Source: CAKSQF01 sp964568425
GTDB lineage: Bacteria; Bacillota; Clostridia; Oscillospirales; CAG-272
DNA: 64,000 nucleotides
NCBI GenBank assembly: GCA_964568425.1
Contig: CAZMPO010000005.1
Coordinates: 62,001 to 126,000 of the forward strand
Direction of reading: 5' to 3'
Made by a program: the position numbers and the translations under genes. The notes below the pieces were generated by a model. That model was not told the DNA's origin and searched no databases. It saw nothing but the letters and a program-made list of their open reading frames with translations. How positions within the stretch are numbered: position 1 is the stretch's first letter; the number at the start of each line of letters is the position of its first letter. Of this stretch, positions 58,092 to 64,000 are shown piece by piece.

Positions 58092-58669
58092 AGAAATTTC
58101 GAGTACCGATAGACGCTGTCTTTGCCGGTGTGATGATCGCCATCGGCTCGTCGGTCTATCTTAATTGCAAAAACAAATTTGTTGGCGCGTTCTTGTTTGC
58201 GATAGGGCTTATAACCATAATGTTTTTCGGCTTTGAACTCTATACCGGCAAGGTCGGCTATCTGCGCTCGCCGAAAAAGATACCGTACATCCTCACGGTG
58301 CTTTTGTTCAACGCGGTCGGATGTGCGTTTATCATGGCACTTCCCACCGATGGCGCAGAGGCTGTCTGGCGCGCGCATGTCGAGATACCGCTCTATTTTG
58401 CGTTCGCCAAAGCGGTGGTCTGCGGAATACTGATATATGTCTGTGTCGCGCAACACAAAAAATACGGCGGTGCGGTCAGCATACTCACAACGCTCGTCGC
58501 AATTCCGGCATTTATCTTGGGCGGAGCGGAGCACTCGATCGCCGATATCTGCTACATGCTCGCCGCGCGCGATTTTTCGCTTTACTCGATCGCCTTTGTC
58601 TTGGTTGTCGCAGTCGGAAACGCGATGGGATCGCTCGTGTTCTCGCTTTGGGTCGAGCACAGGGAATAA
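58088..58669 (+). CDS. Small formate/nitrite-transporter-family protein
   Basis: A 193-residue membrane protein with about six helices. Segments GAFLFAIGL, AKAVVCGILIYVCVAQ and GGAEHSIADICYMLAA match the FNT family's NWLVC-like and GFEHSVANM motifs, including the central His. It is much shorter than formate channels such as FocA (about 280), mostly by a shortened N-terminus and loops. The start overlaps the hslO stop. Substrate (formate, nitrite, hydrosulfide or lactate type) cannot be read. The stop TAA abuts a GATACGA repeat. Confidence 0.75.
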   Translation: MKKFRVPIDAVFAGVMIAIGSSVYLNCKNKFVGAFLFAIGLITIMFFGFELYTGKVGYLRSPKKIPYILTVLLFNAVGCAFIMALPTDGAEAVWRAHVEIPLYFAFAKAVVCGILIYVCVAQHKKYGGAVSILTTLVAIPAFILGGAEHSIADICYMLAARDFSLYSIAFVLVVAVGNAMGSLVFSLWVEHRE

Positions 58670-58823
58670 GATACGAGATACGAGATACAAGATACAAGAT
58701 ATTTGTGCGGGGGAGATTTTGATATTCACCTGCCGAGATGTTGGAAAATTAGGAATTAGGAATTAGGAATTAGGAATTGACGGGACTTGGTTGTTTTGGC
58801 GGTTGATTTAATCATCGTTTTCC
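58670..58823. repeat. GATACAA element, AATTAGG array and GATTTAATCATCG motif
   Basis: 58670-58700 GATACGA/GATACAA heptamers starting directly after the FNT stop; body (GATATTTGTGCGGGGGAGAT ... ATTCACCTGCCGAGATG) to 58740; 58746-58779 AATTAGG array with body GACGGGACTTGGTTG; 58804-58823 GATTTAATCATCGTTTTCC. No gene is seen between the FNT and pepD stops. Confidence 0.85.
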
Positions 58824-58857
58824 TTAATGGAACCCTTTGTTTGGACGCTCACTTGCA

Positions 58858-58900
58858 CAAAAAATCCGCACATATGTCGCTTGTTGTGGCATATGTGCGG
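58858..58900 (-). terminator. pepD terminator
   Basis: On the minus strand, stem CCGCACATATG/CATATGTGCGG (58890-58900 with 58866-58876) followed by ATTTTTTG, just after the pepD stop. Confidence 0.88.
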
Positions 58901-58905
58901 TAATT

Positions 58906-60357
58906 TTATAAATTCTTCAACATGTCGGTGACATAGAGATATGTCCTCTCGCAGCTTGCGAGATCGAGCTTTTCGTCGGGGGTGTGGATGTCGCGCATGT
59001 TCGGACCGATCGAGATCGCATCGGTGTCTCCGTCAAGGCGCGAGATGATGATGCCGCACTCAAGCCCTGCGTGGATGCCGGCGATCCTTGCCTTTTTCCC
59101 TTCGTTTCGAGCCTCGAAGGTCTCGGCGTAGGCATCGGCAAGCGCGGAGTTCTCGGCAGGTGCCCAGCCCGAATATCTGCCGCCGACTGTCAGCTTGGCA
59201 CCGATCAGCTTGGCAAGGCGCGAGAATTTGACGATCAGCGCGTCAAGCTCGCTGTCGACCGACGATCTTGCCATCGCGCATGCGGTGATCTTGCCGCTCT
59301 CGGGGTCGGTCGTGACAACGCCGAGGTTTGTAGATGTGCGGACAAAATTTTCGATGGACGGTGACATTGCGACAACGCCGTCGGGCGTGAGCAGGAGCAG
59401 ATTTATCGCCGCCGATGTTGAGCGATAGGTCATTGCAGAACTAACGCGACGCCCCTTGCCGACATGCAGACGAAATCCCGCGTCCGCCGCCGACAGCTCG
59501 GATGTGATACGCGCCTCCTCATCAAGCAGGACCTCGGTCGCGCGCACCTCGTCGATGACGCAGATCTCGGCGTACGCCTCGCGCGGGATGGCGTTTCGCT
59601 TGTTGCCGCCGCTTACCGAGACCAATTTGAAGGGTTCGTCCTCGTAAAGCTTTGCGAGCAGGCGTGCCATTATTTTGTTCGCATTTGCACGACAGAGATT
59701 TATCTCCGCGCCCGAGTGACCGCCCGCAAGCCCTTTGACCGTGAGCCTGAGACTTCTGCCGTTGTGATCGGTCGATTCTGTTTCGAGATCGAACACACAG
59801 TCCGCACCGCCTGCGCAGGAGACGGTGACCGTGCCCTCGTCCTCCGAGTCGAGATTGATGATCCTTCTTGCTTTGATCGGCGTGTAGTCGAACGCGTTCG
59901 CGCCGCCCATCGATGTCTCCTCGGCGGTCGTGAACAGGCATTCAAGCTCGGGGTGGTCGAGATCTTTGTCGTCAAGGATGGCGAGCATCATAACGACCGC
60001 CGCACCGTCATCGCCACCGAGCGTCGTGCCCTCAGCCGACAGCCAGCCGTCCTTTATCGAGAGCTTCAGCGGATCGCGCTCGAAATCGTGCAGGGCATCG
60101 GCGTTTTTCTCGCATACCATGTCGGTGTGCCCTTGGAGCATAACAACGGGGTGACCCTCGTACCCCTTTGATGCGGGCTTTCTGATCAGAACATTGTTCG
60201 CGCTATCGCGAAGAAATTCGAGAGAGCGCGCCGCCGCAAAATCGCAAATGTAGTCGGCGATGCCCGATTCGTTGCCCGAACCGTGCGGAATTGCGGCAAT
60301 GTCCTCGAAAAATCTGAACATCGACGCAGGGGAGTAGCCGTTTATGATATATTCCAT
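58906..60357 (-). CDS. pepD: Aminoacyl-histidine dipeptidase (M20 family PepD)
   Basis: A 483-residue zinc dipeptidase. QGHTDMVCEK holds the first zinc His/Asp, LGGDDGAAVVMMLAILDD the bridging Asp, LFTTAEETSMGGANAFDY the catalytic Glu pair, and GLECGIIISRL the C-terminal His-region equivalent. A lid/dimer domain lies in between. It should release amino acids from X-His and other dipeptides. AAAGGAA precedes the ATG. It lies 24 bp after the PHP gene on the same strand, so the two are likely co-transcribed. Confidence 0.94.
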   Translation of the reverse strand: MEYIINGYSPASMFRFFEDIAAIPHGSGNESGIADYICDFAAARSLEFLRDSANNVLIRKPASKGYEGHPVVMLQGHTDMVCEKNADALHDFERDPLKLSIKDGWLSAEGTTLGGDDGAAVVMMLAILDDKDLDHPELECLFTTAEETSMGGANAFDYTPIKARRIINLDSEDEGTVTVSCAGGADCVFDLETESTDHNGRSLRLTVKGLAGGHSGAEINLCRANANKIMARLLAKLYEDEPFKLVSVSGGNKRNAIPREAYAEICVIDEVRATEVLLDEEARITSELSAADAGFRLHVGKGRRVSSAMTYRSTSAAINLLLLTPDGVVAMSPSIENFVRTSTNLGVVTTDPESGKITACAMARSSVDSELDALIVKFSRLAKLIGAKLTVGGRYSGWAPAENSALADAYAETFEARNEGKKARIAGIHAGLECGIIISRLDGDTDAISIGPNMRDIHTPDEKLDLASCERTYLYVTDMLKNL

Positions 60358-60381
60358 GGTAAAATTTTCCTTTCGCGTTTT

Positions 60382-61065
60382 TTATCGGTCGACATTTATG
60401 ATGTCGAATATTTCGAGGGCAGGTTGCTGTGTCCTGAGATAAAGCCCGAGATCAGCCTCGCACTCGATCTCGTCGGGCAGATATATGCCGCATTTTGGCT
60501 TGTACGTGTCGCCGTGGAAGTCCGAGCCGCAGGAGAGGAAGAGATCATTTTCCTCGGCGAACTTGCGAACGCGTGCCTCCTCGGTCGTTCGGTAAATCGG
60601 GTGGCAGTTGATCTCGACGCCGTGAAGACAGCGTGGATCCTGCGGAACGGTGCCGTTGCGGTAGGGATGCGCCTGAAATATAGTCAGCGAGTTCGACACG
60701 CACCAGTCAAACAGCTCTTTTTGCGGCAGATCGAACAGCACGGGCGAGTCGAGAAAAAGCTCGGGCGTGATGCCGTAGATCAGATAATGGACGTTCGGAA
60801 TCGTTGTTGTGTTGATCTCCGCTCCGAAAAAGACCTTTTTGCCGTATTTTTCGCCGAGTTCTTTGGTAAGTGACGCCTCGGCAACATATTTTTCGCAAAA
60901 TTCTTTGTAGGTCGTGCCTTCTATGTAATGTGCGTCGCAGTGATTGGTCAGGACGATCCCGTCAGTGCCGTCGGCGATAAGCTGTGCGATGACAGCGGCA
61001 GGCGAGCGACGCGAACAGCGGCTTATTCCGCTTGAATGAATGTGTGGATCAATGAGTCTGGACAT
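60382..61065 (-). CDS. PHP-domain metal-dependent phosphoesterase
   Basis: A 227-residue PHP protein. N-terminal DPHIHSSGISRCSRRSP (metal HxH), LTNHCDAHYI, AEINTTT, and HPYRNG then CGSDFHGD give the ordered metal ligands. Stand-alone members hydrolyse small phosphate esters such as histidinol phosphate or nucleoside 3',5'-bisphosphates; the C-terminal third differs from HisK, so the substrate is open. AAAGGAG precedes the ATG. First gene of a two-gene unit with pepD. Confidence 0.88.
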   Translation of the reverse strand: MSRLIDPHIHSSGISRCSRRSPAAVIAQLIADGTDGIVLTNHCDAHYIEGTTYKEFCEKYVAEASLTKELGEKYGKKVFFGAEINTTTIPNVHYLIYGITPELFLDSPVLFDLPQKELFDWCVSNSLTIFQAHPYRNGTVPQDPRCLHGVEINCHPIYRTTEEARVRKFAEENDLFLSCGSDFHGDTYKPKCGIYLPDEIECEADLGLYLRTQQPALEIFDIINVDR

Positions 61066-61090
61066 ATTTGCTCCTTTTTGTGGCGTAACT

Positions 61091-61415
61091 TGAGGTAAGA
61101 GGTAAGAGTGAAGAGAGGGAAAAATGCTGAAATGGAATTTTTATTCGTAATGACAGATCGGTGAACAAAATCACCGCCTCGTTGATATAGATTAAAAGAT
61201 CATTTGATTGCCTAAAATAAATTCTGATATAACCGATAAGCGGCGGGAGCAAGCCCCCGCCCTACGGGGATAGCGGAAAAATGATTGTATCGGCAACAGA
61301 TTTATTACAAATCAATCGCCCAAAACAACCAAGTCCCATTAATTCCTAATTTCCCCGATATCTCGGCAGGTAAGCATCAAAATCTTACCCGCACAATTAT
61401 CTTGTATCTCGCATC
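61091..61415. repeat. Mosaic of four repeat families upstream of the PHP gene
   Basis: 61091-61118 AGGTAAG heptamers without the hairpin; 61186-61265 the right half of the GC-rich inverted-repeat element (one 24-bp arm at 61242-61265, left arm absent); 61338-61353 a short reverse AATTAGG array; 61353-61415 a reverse GATACAA element whose end meets the glmS stop codon. No gene is supported here. Confidence 0.82.
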
Positions 61416-63242
61416 TCACTCCACCGTTACCGATTTTGCGAGATTGCGCGGCTTATCTACATCAAAGCCGCGCGCTTTTGCCGATTCGCAGGCGATCATT
61501 TGCATCAGAACGACTGCGGCAAAGGGGGCAAAGAGGGGTGCGGCTCCGGGGATGACGAGCGACAGATCGGAGAGTTCGAGGAGCTTTTTGTTGTCCGCGC
61601 TCGTGATCGCGATGATCTTCGCACCGCGGCACTTGACCTCTGCGGCGGCGACCGCCATTTTGTCGTAAAGTCTCGGCTGTGTCGCGAGAACGACTACCGG
61701 TGTGCCCTGCTCGATCAGCGCGATCGAGCCGTGCTTGAGCTCGCCTGCGGCATAGGTCTCCGAATGAATGTAGGAGATCTCCTTTAACTTGAGCGAGCCC
61801 TCGAGCGCGGCGTACCAGTCAAGCCCGCGACCGAGATAGAAAACATCCTGCGTGTCGCGAAGTGCATTTGCAACCTCCTTGGCACGCGGAAGCTCGGGAA
61901 GGGATGCCGCTATCTGCGACGGGATCTCGGAGATCTCGTGCAGGAGAGACGAGAGCACCGCCTGCTCGATCACACCCTTGGTGTAGCCGAAATAGACCGA
62001 AAGCAGTGCCATGAGTCCGAGCTGTGCAGTGAATGCTTTGGTCGTTGCGACCGCTATCTCGGGACCTGCCTCGGTGAAGATGACATAGTCAGCCTCGCGC
62101 GCGATCGTCGAGCCGCGAACATTGACTATCGCCAGCGTGCGCGCACCCTTTTCCTTTGCGTAGCGAAGGGCGGCAAGCGTGTCTGCTGTCTCACCCGATT
62201 GGCTGATGACGATAAAAAGCGTGTTCTTTCCGATCAGAATGTCGCGCGAGCGGAACTCGGACGCGATCTCGACCTCGACCGGGATCTTCGCGAGTGCCTC
62301 GAAATAATATTTTCCGCACAGACCGACGTGATATGCCGATCCGCAGGCAGTAATGAAGATCTTTTGCAGACCGTCAAGATAGATGCCGTCGAAATTGTTG
62401 ATCTCGGGGAAGGATATCCGATCTCCCGAGATACGGCGGATGACCGTTCTGTCAAAAACATCAGGCTGTTCGGCGATCTCTTTTTCCATAAATGACGAGT
62501 GCTCGCCCATGCCGACCTGCTCTGCGCTGACAGCGAGCGGCAGAAGGGGGCGCGAGACGGGGTTCAGCGCGCGATCGAAGATCTTGACGCTCTCGGGGCT
62601 GATCTCGGCGATGTCGCCGTTCTTGATGAACGCCGCCTCGGTGCATTTGCCCGCAAGCGCGATGGCGTCGGATGCGCACAGCCCGGGGGACACCAGAAGC
62701 GGCGAGTCCCAGCGCGCGACAAAGATCCTGTCGGGATGGTCGGCGAAAACGACCGCGAACGCGTAAGAGCCGCGGATCTCGGCGCAGGATGCCGCGATGG
62801 CGTCGAGCGGATCTCCGTTGTAGTGCGAGTGAATGAGCAGGACTGCCGCCTCGGTGTCGGTCTGCGATTTGAAATTATATCCTTTTGCGATAAGCCCTGC
62901 CTTGATCTCGGCAAAGTTCTCGATTATTCCGTTGTGAACGAGCGCGATCCGACCGTCGGGCGACGAATGCGGATGCGCGTTTTCGACCGACGGCTCACCG
63001 TGGGTCGCCCAGCGCGTGTGACCGATTCCGCATCTGCCGTCAAGCTCGGGGTCGCCGTCGGTCAGAGTGCGAAGCTCCGAGAGCCGTCCCTTTGCGCGAC
63101 GAACCGCAAGCTCGCCGCCGTGAATGCCTTGTACAAGCGCAACGCCTGCACTGTCGTAGCCTCTGTATTCGAGCTTCGCCAGCCCGTCAAGCAAAATCGG
63201 AAGTGCCTTTTGGCGTCCCGTATATCCGATTATTCCACACAT
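61416..63242 (-). CDS. glmS: Glutamine--fructose-6-phosphate aminotransferase
   Basis: A 608-residue enzyme making glucosamine-6-phosphate for cell-wall precursors. The glutaminase domain starts MCGIIGYTGRQKALPILLDG with nucleophile Cys2 and has GHTRWATHGEPS. Two SIS domains follow (TACGSAYHVG, SQSGETADTLAALRYAK, YLGRGLDWYAALEGSLKLKE). The C-terminus RNLAKSVTVE is canonical. Only 69 bp separate it from glmM, leaving no room for a glmS ribozyme. The stop TGA runs straight into a reverse GATACAA repeat. Confidence 0.97.
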   Translation of the reverse strand: MCGIIGYTGRQKALPILLDGLAKLEYRGYDSAGVALVQGIHGGELAVRRAKGRLSELRTLTDGDPELDGRCGIGHTRWATHGEPSVENAHPHSSPDGRIALVHNGIIENFAEIKAGLIAKGYNFKSQTDTEAAVLLIHSHYNGDPLDAIAASCAEIRGSYAFAVVFADHPDRIFVARWDSPLLVSPGLCASDAIALAGKCTEAAFIKNGDIAEISPESVKIFDRALNPVSRPLLPLAVSAEQVGMGEHSSFMEKEIAEQPDVFDRTVIRRISGDRISFPEINNFDGIYLDGLQKIFITACGSAYHVGLCGKYYFEALAKIPVEVEIASEFRSRDILIGKNTLFIVISQSGETADTLAALRYAKEKGARTLAIVNVRGSTIAREADYVIFTEAGPEIAVATTKAFTAQLGLMALLSVYFGYTKGVIEQAVLSSLLHEISEIPSQIAASLPELPRAKEVANALRDTQDVFYLGRGLDWYAALEGSLKLKEISYIHSETYAAGELKHGSIALIEQGTPVVVLATQPRLYDKMAVAAAEVKCRGAKIIAITSADNKKLLELSDLSLVIPGAAPLFAPFAAVVLMQMIACESAKARGFDVDKPRNLAKSVTVE

Positions 63243-63311
63243 ATATCTGCTTTTGTTCCTTTCGTTGTTTGGGTGATTGACTTGTTGGTTGACTTCAAGT
63301 CTTTGTGATCT

Positions 63312-64000
63312 TTATTTGTCGGCGGCTTCTATCGCATCGGCGACCTTTTGGCAGACCGATCTGCAAAGATCTCCGTCAAGCGACTCCACCATGACCCTCA
63401 CCAGCGGTTCGGTGCCGCTCGGGCGAACGAGCAATCGTCCGCTATCGCCAAGTTCGCGCTCCGCGTCGGCAATGGCTGCCTTCACATTTTCGCTTGAAAG
63501 CGCAGTGTCACGATCATTTATGTGCAAATTGATAAGCTCTTGGGGATAAATCACAAGCCCCTCGCAGAGTGCCGAGAGGGTGGACTTCTTTTCGAGCATG
63601 ACCTCCATGACCATGATCGACGTGAGCAGACCGTCGCCTGTTGTCGCATAGGACGAGAAGATCACATGCCCCGACTGCTCGCCGCCCAGACGGTAGTCGT
63701 TTTCCTTCATGCACTCGTAGACAAATCTGTCGCCGACCTTTGTCTTTTCGTAGCCGATGCCCTGCTTGTCGAGTGCCTTGTAAAGCCCGAAATTCGACAT
63801 GACCGTCGTTACCAGCTTGCCGCCCGCGAGCTTGCCGCGCTCGTTCATATATTTTCCACAGATGTAGAGGATGTGGTCTCCCGTTATGACATTTCCGTGC
63901 TCATCCACCGCCAGACAGCGATCGGCATCGCCGTCAAAGGCAAATCCTGCATCAAGACCCTTCTCGACGACCAGCTTTTGCAGTGCCTCGATGTGGGTCG
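63312..64000 (-). CDS. glmM: Phosphoglucosamine mutase, N-terminal part beyond the window
   Basis: The last 229 codons of a gene that continues past the right edge. The metal loop FAFDGDADRCLAVDEHG, sugar-binding GEQSGHVIF and phosphate-binding RPSGTEPLVRVMVE identify a phosphohexomutase; HVIF and position before glmS point to GlmM, which converts glucosamine-6-phosphate to glucosamine-1-phosphate. The catalytic phosphoserine loop is outside the window. Transcribed in the order glmM-glmS, so two consecutive steps of UDP-GlcNAc synthesis share a unit. Confidence 0.95.
   Translation of the reverse strand, partial: THIEALQKLVVEKGLDAGFAFDGDADRCLAVDEHGNVITGDHILYICGKYMNERGKLAGGKLVTTVMSNFGLYKALDKQGIGYEKTKVGDRFVYECMKENDYRLGGEQSGHVIFSSYATTGDGLLTSIMVMEVMLEKKSTLSALCEGLVIYPQELINLHINDRDTALSSENVKAAIADAERELGDSGRLLVRPSGTEPLVRVMVESLDGDLCRSVCQKVADAIEAADK

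Noticed and set aside
63243..63311. glmS ribozyme upstream of glmS
   Set aside because: Only 69 bp separate glmM and glmS, too short for the ribozyme, and no matching core was seen.
1..64000. tRNA, rRNA, T-box or other riboswitch
   Set aside because: No cloverleaf with a TTCGA loop, no rRNA segment and no convincing riboswitch core was found. A covariance-model scan would be needed to exclude small RNAs.

Overview
The window looks like a chromosome segment of an uncultured anaerobic member of the Clostridia (Oscillospirales/Christensenellales-like gut lineage). This rests on gene content: reverse rubrerythrin, a flavodiiron protein, PerR and Rex; a DnaD/DnaI-type primosome; an ACT/PFL pair; Firmicute-type promoters (TTGACA-17-TATAAT); strong GGAGG ribosome sites; and frequent TTG/GTG starts. 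No rRNA, tRNA, CRISPR array or intact insertion sequence was found. Species-level placement is not possible by eye.

Layout. 1-3770 (minus): the end of a DUF3737 gene and an oxygen/peroxide defence cluster, fprA and perR-rbr, whose two promoters share a near-identical promoter plus Fur/PerR-type operator block. 4042-6899: dCMP deaminase, a membrane-anchored unknown, rimI and tsaD, tightly overlapped. 6900-11044: a cluster of DnaA-box-like sites, then rex-dnaD-dnaI in one overlapping operon, a tandem duplication of about 262 bp, and pgeF. 11474-18516: a GldA/GldF/GldG-type ABC system with two tandem GldG-like proteins and a DUF4340 protein. 18681-21338: PrsA-like lipoprotein, ACT protein and PFL/DUF711 protein. 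22109-27802: a cassette with different codon use, made of a broken DUF6061 gene, a LytTR response regulator, a soluble GHKL kinase and two half-ABC exporters. 28092-28772: an SGNH hydrolase.

29035-36081 is the most unusual part. It encodes, all on the plus strand, an SPFH protein with three zinc ribbons, a PP2C phosphatase, a membrane-anchored Ser/Thr kinase without PASTA domains, a zinc-ribbon/TPR protein, a four-helix membrane protein and a TIR-FHA fusion. It reads as a self-contained phospho-signalling module with a TIR output. A role in defence or envelope stress is inference.

36290-51532 holds three very large secreted paralogues of a family I do not recognise, a 53-residue peptide between two of them, a lipoprotein, asnB, a Cys-rich acidic membrane protein, and rpsB-tsf. 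51649-64000 is mostly housekeeping: asnS, aspartate aminotransferase, mnmG, hslO with a small FNT-like channel, pepD, a PHP protein, glmS and the end of glmM.

Intergenic DNA is dominated by several dispersed repeat families: three built on tandem heptamers (AATTAGG, AGGTAAG, GATACAA types) with short conserved bodies, plus a GC-rich inverted-repeat element. Several copies begin exactly at stop codons.
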